Of a stretch of DNA of 64,000 nucleotides, positions 8,434 to 17,694 are shown piece by piece. The notes below the pieces were generated by a model that saw only the letters and a list, made by a program, of their open reading frames with translations, did no database searches and was not told the DNA's origin. A program made the translations under genes and the position numbers. Origin of the DNA: Trueperella pyogenes (GTDB taxonomy: Bacteria > Actinomycetota > Actinomycetes > Actinomycetales > Actinomycetaceae); contig NZ_UHHW01000002.1 of assembly GCF_900460345.1 (NCBI RefSeq), positions 2,046,001-2,110,000 on the forward strand, written 5' to 3'. Position 1 is the stretch's first letter. The number at the start of each line of letters is the position of its first letter.

Positions 8434-9714
8434 ATGATTGATATCCGCACCATCCGCGAAAACCCCGAGCTAGTGAAGGCCTCTCAGCGTGCACGTGGCG
8501 CTGCCGAATCCGACGTCGACGCCGTGTTGGCCGCCGACGAGGCTCGCCGATCGTCCCTGCAGCAGTTCGAGGACACGCGTGCGGAACAAAAGGCGCTCTC
8601 GCGCACAGTTGGCAAGGCTTCCCCCGCAGAGCGCCCCGCGATCCTCGCGCGCGCGAAGGAGATGTCCGAGGAGGTCAAGGTCCTTGAGGCCAAGGCGGAC
8701 GCGGCCGCAGCCGCGTTCCAGGAGGCGATGCTAAAACTGCAAAACGTCGTCGTGGACGGTGTTCCCGCAGGTGGCGAGGCTGATTACGTAGTGCTTCGCG
8801 AGGTCGGCCAGATCCGCGACTTCGCCGGGCAGGGCGTGCAGGTCAAGGACCATCTCGACGTCGCCGAGAGGCTGGACGCGATCGACATGGAACGCGGCGC
8901 GAAGGTCTCCGGCGCCCGCTTCTACTACCTCAAGGGCATCGGCGCGCGCTTGGAGCTCGCGCTGCTGACGATGGCAGCGGATCAGGCCGAGGCGAACGGT
9001 TTCCAGCTGATGACGACGCCGACGCTGGTCAAGCCCGAGATTATGGGCGGAACTGGCTTCCTCGGCGCGCACTCCGACGAAATCTACTACCTGCCCGCCG
9101 ATGACCTCTACCTGACCGGCACCTCTGAGGTTGCCTTGGCGGGTTACCACGAGAACGAAATTATCGACCTGGCTGACGGCCCGAAGCGCTACGCCGGCTG
9201 GTCAACCTGCTACCGCCGCGAGGCCGGCTCGCACGGCAAGGACACCCGCGGCATCATCCGCGTCCACCAGTTTAACAAGGTGGAGATGTTCTCCTTCTGC
9301 GCGGCCGAAGACGCCGAGGCAGAGCACGCCCGTTTCCTGGCATGGGAAGAGGAGATGCTGGCCAAGGTCGAGTTGCCGTACCGCGTCATCGACACCGCCG
9401 CGGGTGACCTGGGTGCGTCGGCCGCCCGCAAGTTCGACTGCGAAGCCTGGTTGCCCACGCAGAACCGCTTCATGGAGGTCACTTCCACCTCGAACTGCAC
9501 CACGTTCCAGGCGCGCCGGCTGAAGATTCGCCAGCGCACCGAGGGCGGGATGGAGGCCGTGGCTACCATCAACGGCACGCTCGCCACCACCCGCTGGCTG
9601 GTTGCCATGTTCGAAAATCACCAGCAGGCGGATGGATCACTTTATGTCCCGCAGGCTCTTCGCCCCTACCTGGGCGGTCGCGAGGTTATCGAGCCCGTGA
9701 AGGCTGCCCGTTAG
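8434..9714 (+). CDS. serS: Seryl-tRNA synthetase
   Basis: A 426-residue class II synthetase that charges tRNA-Ser. The N-terminal helical arm (residues about 1-105, rich in Ala/Glu/Lys) binds the long variable arm of tRNA-Ser. The catalytic core has motif 2 in [20 protein letters not shown] and motif 3 in [18 protein letters not shown]. Length is typical. The next gene starts five bases after its stop. Two tRNA-Ser genes lie within the following 4 kb, probably by chance. Confidence 0.98.
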   Translation: MIDIRTIRENPELVKASQRARGAAESDVDAVLAADEARRSSLQQFEDTRAEQKALSRTVGKASPAERPAILARAKEMSEEVKVLEAKADAAAAAFQEAMLKLQNVVVDGVPAGGEADYVVLREVGQIRDFAGQGVQVKDHLDVAERLDAIDMERGAKVSGARFYYLKGIGARLELALLTMAADQAEANGFQLMTTPTLVKPEIMGGTGFLGAHSDEIYYLPADDLYLTGTSEVALAGYHENEIIDLADGPKRYAGWSTCYRREAGSHGKDTRGIIRVHQFNKVEMFSFCAAEDAEAEHARFLAWEEEMLAKVELPYRVIDTAAGDLGASAARKFDCEAWLPTQNRFMEVTSTSNCTTFQARRLKIRQRTEGGMEAVATINGTLATTRWLVAMFENHQQADGSLYVPQALRPYLGGREVIEPVKAAR

Positions 9715-9718
9715 ACAG

Positions 9719-10582
9719 ATGCGTGAACTGAGCGAGGCCCTCGACGGCATCACCGCCGGGCCCGATCTTTTGATTGGGCTCGACATCGACGGCACCATTC
9801 TCCACCACGACACCTCGCTCTCTGGCCGCGTCCGTGACGCCATTTTGGCGCACGTCGCCGCCGGTTCGCACGTCATCATCGCCACTGGTCGCAGCCTTGC
9901 CGGCACGCAGACGGCATTGGATGCCATCGGTTTGAGCGGGTGCTACGCCGTGTGCTCCAACGGTGCGATTATCGCCGCTTTCGGGGACGATCCGGGGCTC
10001 GTGCCCACGACGCCGGTCAGCAGCGAGATCATTGACGCGCCCGTCCGCATTGTCTGCGCCCACACTTTCGACCCGAGTGCGGAGATCGCCAAGATCCTCG
10101 CAGCGCTTCCCGACGTCGCCATCGCGGTTGAGTCCATGAGCTCGGCGACCCGCCTCTCAGCCCGCTTCCCCACCGGGGAGCTGTGCGGCAACACTGTACT
10201 CGTTCCCGTGGACGAGCTGGTCACGCCGGACACTACCCGCGTCACCATTCGTGCCCCGCACATGACAGCGCTGGAATTGCTCACGGCGATCACCGAGCTC
10301 GGCTTGCATGGGGTTGAATACGCCGTCGGGTGGTCGGCGTGGATGGACTTGGCGCCGCAAGGAATTTCGAAGGCCGCCGGATTGGCGCATGTCCAGGAGA
10401 TTGTGGGCGCACAACGCACGATCGCCGTCGGCGATTCGGGTAACGACTGCGAGATGCTGGCGTGGGCGGACGTCGGCGTCGTGATGGGTAACTCGCACGA
10501 TTACGTCCGCAAGTTTGCCGACGCGATGGCACCGCATGTGGATGACGACGGGCTGGCGGTGGTGCTGGAGGCGATACTTTAG
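9719..10582 (+). CDS. Cof-type HAD-superfamily phosphatase
   Basis: A 287-residue HAD hydrolase. Motif I DIDGTILHHD holds the nucleophile aspartate near residue 21. Motif II is in IIATGRSLAGTQ, and motif III/IV is in AVGDSGNDCEMLAWADVGVVMGN (positions about 237-259). The cap domain between motifs II and III places it in the Cof/IIB group, which removes phosphate from sugar phosphates or nucleotides. The ATG begins four bases after the serS stop, so it is probably translated with serS. Confidence 0.93.
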   Translation: MRELSEALDGITAGPDLLIGLDIDGTILHHDTSLSGRVRDAILAHVAAGSHVIIATGRSLAGTQTALDAIGLSGCYAVCSNGAIIAAFGDDPGLVPTTPVSSEIIDAPVRIVCAHTFDPSAEIAKILAALPDVAIAVESMSSATRLSARFPTGELCGNTVLVPVDELVTPDTTRVTIRAPHMTALELLTAITELGLHGVEYAVGWSAWMDLAPQGISKAAGLAHVQEIVGAQRTIAVGDSGNDCEMLAWADVGVVMGNSHDYVRKFADAMAPHVDDDGLAVVLEAIL

Positions 10583-10591
10583 CCACCTGTT

Positions 10592-10621
10592 TTGGCATGG
10601 GGCGGGCGCGCGTGCCACAAT
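10592..10621 (+). promoter_or_regulatory. Candidate promoter for tRNA-Ser(TGA)
   Basis: TTGGCA (10592-10597), an 18-base spacer and CACAAT (10616-10621), about 22 bases before the tRNA 5' end. Confidence 0.4.
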
Positions 10622-10643
10622 GGCTAGTGGCCTGCGGGCTTCA

Positions 10644-10734
10644 GGAGGGTTGTCAGAGCGGCCGAATGAGGCGGTCTTGAAAACCGTTATACGGTGATCC
10701 CGTATCGGGGGTTCGAATCCCCCACCCTCCGCCA
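10644..10734 (+). tRNA. tRNA-Ser (anticodon TGA)
   Basis: The acceptor arms GGAGGGT and ACCCTCC pair. The anticodon loop is TCTTGAAAA with TGA. The long variable arm typical of serine tRNA is present, and the T-arm GGGGGTTCGAATCCCCC is intact. CCA is encoded at 10732-10734. Confidence 0.97.
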
Positions 10735-10831
10735 TTTTTGGCCTAGGCGTGCCCACAAAAGAGTTGAGCGCGCCCACAAAAAATTCGCAAACCGCTGTGA
10801 GCATGCCCGCGCACAATTAATTCAATTTTTC

Positions 10832-10860
10832 TTGCGCAATTTTTCTTGCACTATTATTCT
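10832..10860 (+). promoter_or_regulatory. Candidate promoter for MFS gene
   Basis: TTGCGC (10832-10837), a 17-base spacer and TATTCT (10855-10860). The ATG at 10868 lies seven bases downstream, so the transcript may be leaderless. Confidence 0.45.
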
Positions 10861-10867
10861 CGTGTCC

Positions 10868-12127
10868 ATGACAACTTCGACTTCAATCCTCTGGAGCAAC
10901 CCCGACTACCGCGCCTGGTTCGCCGGTGACACCTCCGCAAAATTCGTCGGCTCCCTGCGCGCCTTTGCTCTGCCGCTCGCCGTCGTCGCCCTCACCGGCT
11001 CCGCCACGCAGGCCGGGCTTATCGCCACCGCCTCCCAAGCAATCGGGATCCTCTGCATGATTCCTGGCGGAGTGGTAGTCGACCGAATCGACCGGCGCAA
11101 ACTCCTCTACACCTTTGCTGCCCTCGGCACCATCATCTGGACGACCATCGCCATCCTCTTCGCCCTGGAGGCCCTCACCTTCCCCGTGCTCATCACACTG
11201 ACCTCACTCGGTGCCGTCAACGGCGGCTTATTTGGACAAACCACCGACGTCGTCTTGCGCACCCTCGTACACGGCGAAAACCTCGTCAAAGCCAGCGCCG
11301 CCAATCACGGCCGCGACGCCACCATCGAGGTCGCCGCCCCGCCGGCCGGTGCTGCGCTCTTCGCGCTCGGCTCGTGGGTTCCCTTCGCCGCCTCAGTAGT
11401 CGGCTATCTCCTCCTCGGACTCTGCGCCCGGCTCATCCACCACGACCTGCGACCCCGCGCAGACGACGCGAGCGAGACGGGCGGCGTCAGAATGCTGTGG
11501 GTCAACTTCGCCAACGACGTCGTAGACGCCTACCGCTATGTGCGCGTCCACCCGACAATCCTGCAACTTCTCACCCCCGCAGCGATTTCCAACATCGGCT
11601 TCATGGGAATCCAGTATGCGATCACCTTCGCGCTAGTGCTGGACGGGCAGAGCCCGGGCGCGATCGCGGCCTACAACATGGCAACGGCAGGATGCGCGTT
11701 TGCTGGCTCACTGCTGGCCGGTCGCTATTCGGCCAGATTCCGCACGGGCTGGGTCTACTCCGTGGCGATCCCAGCCACCGCACTCGCCATGGTGCCGACC
11801 ATTTTCTCCCTCCGCTATGCAGTTATCGTTCCGTGCATGGGGCTCTACCTCGGCCTGTCCATCATGACCGCCGGACACCATTCCATTATCTTCTCCACCG
11901 CGCCCACCGCGATGCAGGGCAGGCTGTGGGCGGTATTCGGCCTGATCACGTCCCTACCGTTAGCCGCTGCACCCACCATTGCCGGGCTGATACTCGACCA
12001 CGGAAACTACCACGTCGCCATGGCACTATTCTTCATCCTGCTTTTCATGCCCTCTTTGGCCTGGGCCGCGATGCCGCGTGTGCGCACACTGCCTCGGCCT
12101 GCCGACTGGGGTAATATCGACTTATGA
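10868..12127 (+). CDS. Major facilitator superfamily transporter
   Basis: 419 residues with about twelve hydrophobic helices and no signal peptide. The loop between helices 2 and 3 has GGVVVDRIDRRKLL, the MFS cytoplasmic loop signature. It looks like the drug/macrolide-efflux branch, but the substrate cannot be told. The open frame extends back across the tRNA gene, so I chose ATG 10868, where the hydrophilic start NPDYRAWFAGDTSAKF fits MFS efflux proteins and a promoter lies just upstream. Its stop overlaps the ATG of the ArsR-type regulator (ATGA). Confidence 0.85.
   Translation: MTTSTSILWSNPDYRAWFAGDTSAKFVGSLRAFALPLAVVALTGSATQAGLIATASQAIGILCMIPGGVVVDRIDRRKLLYTFAALGTIIWTTIAILFALEALTFPVLITLTSLGAVNGGLFGQTTDVVLRTLVHGENLVKASAANHGRDATIEVAAPPAGAALFALGSWVPFAASVVGYLLLGLCARLIHHDLRPRADDASETGGVRMLWVNFANDVVDAYRYVRVHPTILQLLTPAAISNIGFMGIQYAITFALVLDGQSPGAIAAYNMATAGCAFAGSLLAGRYSARFRTGWVYSVAIPATALAMVPTIFSLRYAVIVPCMGLYLGLSIMTAGHHSIIFSTAPTAMQGRLWAVFGLITSLPLAAAPTIAGLILDHGNYHVAMALFFILLFMPSLAWAAMPRVRTLPRPADWGNIDL
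12112..12117 (+). promoter_or_regulatory. Internal -10 box for the ArsR-type gene
   Basis: TAATAT inside the end of the MFS gene finishes six bases before the regulator's ATG. This would allow separate leaderless expression as well as readthrough from the MFS gene. Confidence 0.45.
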
Positions 12128-12729
12128 CGAACAAGGCGACGACGGAAGTGGTCTCCGCGCTGGCAAACCCCGTGCGCTTGACCATCCTGTACGAAATCGC
12201 CGCAGTTGGCACGGCACGCACCTCGGATATCGCGCATGCACTCGACATGGCGGCGAACAAAGTCTCCTACCACCTCAAACGGCTCGAATCGGCCGGCGTC
12301 ATCCGCAAGGAACCGGGCACCGACGCTCGGGAGACCTGGTGGTCCGCAGTGCCGGGCGGCTGGGAAGTCAATGAGCCAGAACTCACCCCCGGCTTTACCG
12401 CCGCACTTTCCGCTCTTCACCAGCATGTACGCGAACGCGCCGTGGCCTTTGCTGACGAACGACGCCGGCGCGGTATCACCTTACCGTTTGCGCACGCCGA
12501 CTCCGTCCTCACCCTACAACTAGGCGACGCCCACAATTTCGCCGACGAACTCGGCGCACTGTTCGACAAATACACCCAGCTCTCCGACGCACACAAAGCT
12601 GAAGCCAGAACGGGCGCGGGTGGCCGAGCCAAGAAAGCCGCGAACGATGGCGCGACGGGCGACGGCGTCGTGCAAGACCTGTATCGGTACGATTTCCAAT
12701 TCTCACTACAGCCGATCGGGGATGCCTGA
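12124..12729 (+). CDS. ArsR-like winged-helix transcriptional regulator
   Basis: A 201-residue DNA-binding protein. Residues about 7-75 form a winged helix-turn-helix (ALANPVRLTILYEIA, then NKVSYHLKRLESAGVIRKE), as in ArsR/HTH_20 repressors. The remaining helical part has no metal-binding cysteine pair, so it is not a metal sensor of the classic type. Its start overlaps the stop of the MFS gene, which suggests that it controls that transporter. Confidence 0.88.
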   Translation: MTNKATTEVVSALANPVRLTILYEIAAVGTARTSDIAHALDMAANKVSYHLKRLESAGVIRKEPGTDARETWWSAVPGGWEVNEPELTPGFTAALSALHQHVRERAVAFADERRRRGITLPFAHADSVLTLQLGDAHNFADELGALFDKYTQLSDAHKAEARTGAGGRAKKAANDGATGDGVVQDLYRYDFQFSLQPIGDA

Positions 12730-12829
12730 AGCGCACCCGGAGAGCAGGTGGCCGTGTTCGGCAGGTTCTTGAACGTGACGAGTACTGATTGGCGTTAGGC
12801 AGGTCAAATCCGCTATTCTGAGGGAGCTT

Positions 12830-12918
12830 GGAGACGTGGCTGAGTGGTCGAAAGCGCTCCCCTGCTAAGGGAGTAGCCGTGGAAACGTGGCTCGCGGGTT
12901 CAAATCCCGCCGTCTCCG
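12830..12918 (+). tRNA. tRNA-Ser (anticodon GCT)
   Basis: The acceptor arms GGAGACG and CGTCTCC pair. The anticodon loop CCTGCTAAG carries GCT. The long variable arm and the T-arm GCGGGTTCAAATCCCGC are intact. CCA is not encoded. Confidence 0.96.
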
Positions 12919-12925
12919 CAGATAG

Positions 12926-12956
12926 CCCCGCCGGATCGTTGATCTGGCGGGGTTTT
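12926..12956 (+). terminator. Rho-independent terminator after tRNA-Ser(GCT)
   Basis: CCCCGCCGGATC pairs with GATCTGGCGGGG around a GTT loop and is followed by TTTT. Confidence 0.85.
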
Positions 12957-13141
12957 CCGTGGCCGATAAGCCTAGCCCCGGAGCTCCGCCTGCGCCCTAT
13001 ATGCTTGCTGCTCTGTGTGCCAGCCTTGTTGTGAGTCGGTATGAGGTCACTGTTGTGGGGCGCCAATTCGGGGTTATCTAGCTGCGGGGGCGTGGCCTCA
13101 GGGGCAAGTGTTTAAACTGCAGGCCACTCGTATCCCGCATT

Positions 13142-13195
13142 CCGACAGTTCTTTTGAATATTTGGTCTACCTGCCCGACAGTTCTTTTGAAAATA
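13142..13195. repeat. 17-bp direct repeat in a gene-free gap
   Basis: CCGACAGTTCTTTTGAA occurs at 13142-13158 and 13175-13191, inside a gap of about 310 bases (12957-13265) without a recognisable gene. Short repeated blocks like this can be ends of lost insertion sequences, but no transposase remnant was seen. Confidence 0.7.
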
Positions 13196-13265
13196 CCGGC
13201 CACCGATTCATATAAGGGCCTGGTAGAGCCCAGATTCATGTTTTATGTCGGGCACCCGGCCGGCA

Positions 13266-14621
13266 CTAGGCGAACACCCGCGCAATATCCGGGTTCTCCC
13301 GCATGTAGGCCGCGAGCACCTCGCGGGCCACATCCACGGAGTCCACGAGCGGATGACTGGCCAGCGCCTGCCAGGCCTTCTCCACATCCCCCTCGATCGC
13401 GGCGTCGATCACCAGTTCCTCGCAGGCCTTGACCGCTGTGATGAGGCCGAGCTCCAGCCCGGTCACGAGCGCCGGACGCTGTGGATGAATTCCATTCGCG
13501 TCCGCCGTGCACGGCACCTCCACGATCGCATCGGCGCGCAACTGCGGGATGAGCAGTCCGGCCTCGCCGACGTCGTCCGCGTCCGCATTCCCGACGCCCA
13601 GGATCATCAACCGGCTATCTGTGCCGTTGCTGAGGGCGTTCATCAAATCACGTGCTACACGTGGATACCCGCCGATATCGATCCCCTCATCGGCGCGCTC
13701 CTGACCCGCATCGCGGGCCTCGGCCATGTAGGTGGCGTCGCGTTCGGTGTCGGCGGCCAGCCACAACCGGCCGGCCTGGTCGGGGGCGGCATCGGCAGCC
13801 GCGTAGAAGCGGCCCTGCTGCTTGGCTAAAAACTCCCCGCGGGTTTCGTCCTGGCGCAGCCGATGCACAATCTCGCGGTTCTTGTAGTAATAGTAGAGGT
13901 ATTCGTTGGGTAGGTAGCCGAGCGCGCGGATCCAGTCCGCCCCGATCACCTGGGCTTCCTCCATGCGCATAAGTAGGCCGTCGTCGGCGAGCAGGCGGGG
14001 CAGGTGGTCGACGCCGTCGCAGACCATCGTCCGTAGCCAGCCGAGGTGGTTGAGCCCGACGTAATCGTAGGTCGTCTCGCTCTCATTCAGCCCGAGCACA
14101 TGGATGGCACGGCGGACCATGCCGATAGGGGTGTCGCAGATACTGACGACGCGGGGGTAAACCGTGCGCATGGCCTGGGTGATGATGCCGGCCGGGTTGG
14201 TGAAGTTCAGCACCCACGCCTGTGGCGCGAGCGCCGCCACCGCGCGGGCCAGGCGCAGAGCCTCGGGGATCTGCCGGAGGGCGTAAGCGTAGCCCGCAAT
14301 CCCCACGGTTTCCTGGCCAAGCAGCCCGCGCGATAGGGCTTCGCGTTCGTCGATCACACGCCCGCATACACCCGAGACACGCATCGCAGCAAACACATAG
14401 TCCGCGCTGCTCACCGCCTCTTCCAACGACGTCGTAACGGTCACGGCTCCGATCGCCGCGCTCATGCCCAGCTGGTCGAGGACGTTGCGCATGACGGCGA
14501 GACGGCCGGAATCGACGTCGTACAGGCACAGCTCGTCCAGCTGCACCGGCGAGCCTTCCTGGAACACGGATGCCACGTGGGGAACGCGGAAGCCGCCTCC
14601 GCCAATCACGGTCAATTTCAT
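13266..14621 (-). CDS. GH4 family 6-phospho-beta-glucosidase-like enzyme
   Basis: 451 residues of glycoside hydrolase family 4, NAD- and divalent-metal-dependent. The Rossmann start KLTVIGGGGFRVPHVASVF binds NAD. VLNFTNPAGIITQAM and SICDTPIGM contain the asparagine and cysteine that bind metal and substrate. LNHLGWLR near residue 205 is also characteristic. Members usually cleave 6-phospho-beta-glucosides. Here the neighbours are a kinase and an ABC transporter rather than a PTS. GAGGAGGG precedes the ATG. It is divergent from the PfkB gene. Confidence 0.93.
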   Translation of the reverse strand: MKLTVIGGGGFRVPHVASVFQEGSPVQLDELCLYDVDSGRLAVMRNVLDQLGMSAAIGAVTVTTSLEEAVSSADYVFAAMRVSGVCGRVIDEREALSRGLLGQETVGIAGYAYALRQIPEALRLARAVAALAPQAWVLNFTNPAGIITQAMRTVYPRVVSICDTPIGMVRRAIHVLGLNESETTYDYVGLNHLGWLRTMVCDGVDHLPRLLADDGLLMRMEEAQVIGADWIRALGYLPNEYLYYYYKNREIVHRLRQDETRGEFLAKQQGRFYAAADAAPDQAGRLWLAADTERDATYMAEARDAGQERADEGIDIGGYPRVARDLMNALSNGTDSRLMILGVGNADADDVGEAGLLIPQLRADAIVEVPCTADANGIHPQRPALVTGLELGLITAVKACEELVIDAAIEGDVEKAWQALASHPLVDSVDVAREVLAAYMRENPDIARVFA

Positions 14622-14678
14622 GCTGCCCTCCTCTGCGTCTTTAGCCTAGCCGCCCGGCCAGCCAGGGTGGTGAGCCAC

Positions 14679-14684
14679 TAGGCT
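14679..14684 (+). promoter_or_regulatory. -10 box for leaderless PfkB gene
   Basis: TAGGCT ends six bases before the GTG start at 14691. A second TAGGCT on the minus strand (14648-14643) can serve the divergent GH4 gene, which has a normal ribosome-binding site. Confidence 0.55.
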
Positions 14685-14690
14685 AGCGGT

Positions 14691-15665
14691 GTGGTACATG
14701 TGCTTGCGGCCGGTCCGCTTTTTCTTGACGTCATCCAGTACGGCCTCGCCCACGCCCCGCGTCCGGGCGAGGAGCAGTGGGTAGCCGACGGCCAGATCAT
14801 GGCTGGTGGCGTGGCTAATCAAGCGGTGGCGTGTGCTCGCCTCGGTTTAGATGTCAAGGTGCTGACGAACGTCGGGGCCGATCGCGCAGGGCGCTGGGTG
14901 GCCGAGCTGCTCGCAGACGAAGACGTGCGTATAGGCGGCACGCGTGGGGGAAGCCAGTCAGTGACCGTCGCCCAGGTTTTAGAGGGGGATCGTGCGTTTA
15001 CCACCTATGGCGACGCCGCCTACCCGACGCCACCAGCAAACATGCCGGCTCCTGACTTCCTCATCGCCTCCGTCGACTACCTGCCGCGCGCCAGCGAAGC
15101 GGTGCGGCGCTGGCGGGCTGCGGGCTGCGTCGTCGTGGCGGACACGGCGTGGGACCCCACCGGACGGTGGAACAGAGCAGATCTCGCCGCGCTTGCCGAG
15201 GCGGACATCGCCGTGCCCAACGATGTTGAAGCACTCGCCTACGCGCGCACCCACTGCGTGCACGACGCCGCCACGCAGTTTCTCCAGCACGTCCCGGTTG
15301 TTGCTATCACGCGCGGTGCACACGGCGTCCTGCTGGCTGAGCGCGGCCCGACGGGCGGGCGCCCTCGTCTCACCGAGCTGCCTGCGGTGGATGTGCGCGC
15401 CAAGGACACGACAGGCGCAGGAGACTCCTTCACAGCCGGGTTCGTGCGCGGATTGGCTCACGGGGCTTCGCTTGCCGAAGCGGCAGCCCTCGGGCAGGTG
15501 ACGGCGGCGTGGACGGTTCAACACCTAGGTGGCTCGGCCGCTGCGCCCACCAGCGCCGAACTCGTCGCGTGGGCAAAATCCGGAAGGCTGGCGTGGGCGG
15601 GCAGCGGCTCATTCGCCGCTCCGAATCTCGCCGACGTCGTGACGCGGCTACTGCCAGCGGGCTGA
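14691..15665 (+). CDS. PfkB family carbohydrate kinase
   Basis: A 324-residue ribokinase-like sugar kinase. GGVANQAVACARLG near residue 40 is the first PfkB signature. DTTGAGDSFTAGFVRGL near residue 245 is the second, with the catalytic aspartate and the anion hole. It probably phosphorylates a sugar brought in by the ribose-type transporter encoded next door. The sugar cannot be named. It is convergent with the transporter operon, 20 bases apart. Confidence 0.93.
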   Translation: MVHVLAAGPLFLDVIQYGLAHAPRPGEEQWVADGQIMAGGVANQAVACARLGLDVKVLTNVGADRAGRWVAELLADEDVRIGGTRGGSQSVTVAQVLEGDRAFTTYGDAAYPTPPANMPAPDFLIASVDYLPRASEAVRRWRAAGCVVVADTAWDPTGRWNRADLAALAEADIAVPNDVEALAYARTHCVHDAATQFLQHVPVVAITRGAHGVLLAERGPTGGRPRLTELPAVDVRAKDTTGAGDSFTAGFVRGLAHGASLAEAAALGQVTAAWTVQHLGGSAAAPTSAELVAWAKSGRLAWAGSGSFAAPNLADVVTRLLPAG

Positions 15666-15684
15666 CGGCTGCGCATCATCGCCG

Positions 15685-16668
15685 CTAGTCGTAGATAGCC
15701 TTCTGGATGTTGGGGTCGTCGAGGTTCGTGGCGTCGTACCAATAAAAGCCGGAGTCGATCGTCGGCTCAATCGGCTCCCCACCCGCGGCGGCCACCGCCT
15801 TCGCCACCGCGATATACCCCATCTGATACGGGTTCTGCGTCACGGAACCGGCCATGACGCCGTCGCGGATGAGGCCGATCTGCACGGCTCCAGAGTCGAA
15901 ACCGATCACCGTCATGTCCGCACCCGCGCGGCGCACGGTCTGGGCGGCGGCCACGGCGCCGTCGTCGTCGGTGGCGAAAATGCCCGCCAGATCCGGGTGA
16001 GCCTGAATGATCGCCGAGGCCTGCTGTTCGGCTTTGGCCTGGTCGGAGTCGTTGTATTGGACGTCGACCACCTCCACGCCGGGCGCGTTCGCGGCGAGCC
16101 AGTCGATGAAGCCGTCGCGGCGGTCGGTGCCGGTGACGGAGGTCGAGGATTGGGCGAGGATCGCCACCTTGCCCTGCCCGCCGAGGAGCTCGGCCATGTG
16201 CTTGGCCGCCTCTGCTGCCGCGCCGCGGTTGTCCGTCGCAACCGTGGTGACCGGAATGTCCGAGCCGGGCACGCCCGAGTCGAAAGCTACCACCGGAATG
16301 CCCGACTCGACGAACTGCCTGAGTGCGACGACCGAGGCAGACGAGTCCAAAGCGGCGAACACGAACGCGTCAGGGTGCTGGACGTGGGCGAGGTTAATCT
16401 GATCCACCTGGCGAACCACGTCGGATTCCGTATCCGGCCCGGAGAAGGTCACGTCCACGCCCAGGTCCGCCCCGGCCGCGAGCGCCCCAGCTTTCACCGT
16501 AGCCCAAAACGGGCTGGCATACCCCTTCGCGACGACGGCCACGTCCAGGCGCCCATCCTCGGCCGCGATGCGTTCGCCCAGGCCAGCGCAGGCAGTCAGC
16601 GTCAGGGCGAGGGCGGCCAAGATGATCAGCAGCTTCGACTTATTGGCTACATGCTCGCGCGCGTTCAT
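15685..16668 (-). CDS. Ribose-type ABC transporter substrate-binding lipoprotein
   Basis: A 327-residue periplasmic-binding protein of the RbsB class (Peripla_BP_4). The signal peptide ends in LTLTACAGL, a lipobox with cysteine near residue 27. Conserved blocks are AFDSGVPGSDIPVTTVATDN and GFDSGAVQIGLI. The start ATG 16668 overlaps the stop of the permease gene (ATGA). The longer upstream open frame would remove the signal peptide from the N-terminus and was rejected. The ligand is probably a pentose, hexose or glycoside monomer. Confidence 0.93.
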   Translation of the reverse strand: MNAREHVANKSKLLIILAALALTLTACAGLGERIAAEDGRLDVAVVAKGYASPFWATVKAGALAAGADLGVDVTFSGPDTESDVVRQVDQINLAHVQHPDAFVFAALDSSASVVALRQFVESGIPVVAFDSGVPGSDIPVTTVATDNRGAAAEAAKHMAELLGGQGKVAILAQSSTSVTGTDRRDGFIDWLAANAPGVEVVDVQYNDSDQAKAEQQASAIIQAHPDLAGIFATDDDGAVAAAQTVRRAGADMTVIGFDSGAVQIGLIRDGVMAGSVTQNPYQMGYIAVAKAVAAAGGEPIEPTIDSGFYWYDATNLDDPNIQKAIYD

Positions 16669-17687
16669 GCGTTCGCCTTCGGACGGCGTCGGACATCGAC
16701 GTAGACGGCGATGAGCACGATGATGCCGAGCAGTATCTTCTGATTTTGGTCGGAGATTCCGAGGTGAACGGCACCGTTGCGGATTGTGGCGATGAGGATC
16801 GCGCCGACGACGGAGCCGAACACGGAGGCGTTGCCGCCGCGCAGCGAGGCGCCGCCCAGCACGGCCGCCGCGATCGCGTACATCTCGTAGGACTGGCCGA
16901 CGTCGGGCTTGCCGGAAGCGAGCCGGGAGGCCATGAGCACCCCGGCGAGCCCGGTGAACGTGCCCGCGAGCGCATAGATCCGCCACTTCCAGCGCTTCAC
17001 GTCCACGCCGGAAAGTTCGGTCGCCTCCTCATTCGAGCCCATAGCCAGCGCGTAACGCCCGATCAAAGTGTGCTTGAGCAGGAAGTGGGCAACAATCGCG
17101 GCGAGGATGCACAGGTAGATGGCGTTCGTCAACCCGAAGGTCTTACCGTTGCCCAGCTCGAGGAAGGGGCCGACGTCGTTGAGTGGGATCGAGGAAGTGC
17201 CGGTGATGGACAGAGCCGCGCCCCACGCGACGAGCATCATCGCCAGGGTCGCCACCATCGGCTGCATGTTCAGCTTGGCAACCAGAAAACCGTTGGCGAT
17301 ACCGAGTGCCAGACCGGCGGCGATACCCGCCAGGACACCCGCGAGGATTGCCAGCCACATCGGCCCGGCGATATTGCTCATGACGAGCGCGGCCATGACC
17401 CCGGTGAAGGCCATGCCGAAGCCGGGGGTCAGATCGATGCCGCCGGTGGCGATGACGAAGGTCAGGCCGAGGGCGAGCAGGATGTAGACCGAGGCGTCGA
17501 GCAGGAGGGCCGAGATGTTGCCCAGGTCAAGGAAGTAAGGGCTGGCTATCGAGAAGATCGCCAACAACACTAGCTCCGAGACGACGATGAGGACCTGCGC
17601 CGGATGCTTGCCATACAGAGCCCCCGCCCAGCCGGCCTTGCCGGCGCCCTTGTCGCGCGGGACGACATCAATTGTTACTGCGTTCAT
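16665..17687 (-). CDS. Ribose-type ABC transporter permease
   Basis: A 340-residue RbsC-like permease with about eight to ten transmembrane helices. GGIDLTPGFGMAFTGV and NGFLVAKLNMQPMVATL are hallmarks of the BPD_transp_2 family. Start ATG 17687 has AGGAGAGGT just upstream and lies seven bases after the ATPase gene. The 3' end overlaps the binding-protein gene by four bases. It forms a membrane channel with the ATPase. Confidence 0.94.
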   Translation of the reverse strand: MNAVTIDVVPRDKGAGKAGWAGALYGKHPAQVLIVVSELVLLAIFSIASPYFLDLGNISALLLDASVYILLALGLTFVIATGGIDLTPGFGMAFTGVMAALVMSNIAGPMWLAILAGVLAGIAAGLALGIANGFLVAKLNMQPMVATLAMMLVAWGAALSITGTSSIPLNDVGPFLELGNGKTFGLTNAIYLCILAAIVAHFLLKHTLIGRYALAMGSNEEATELSGVDVKRWKWRIYALAGTFTGLAGVLMASRLASGKPDVGQSYEMYAIAAAVLGGASLRGGNASVFGSVVGAILIATIRNGAVHLGISDQNQKILLGIIVLIAVYVDVRRRPKANA

Positions 17688-17694
17688 ACCTCTC

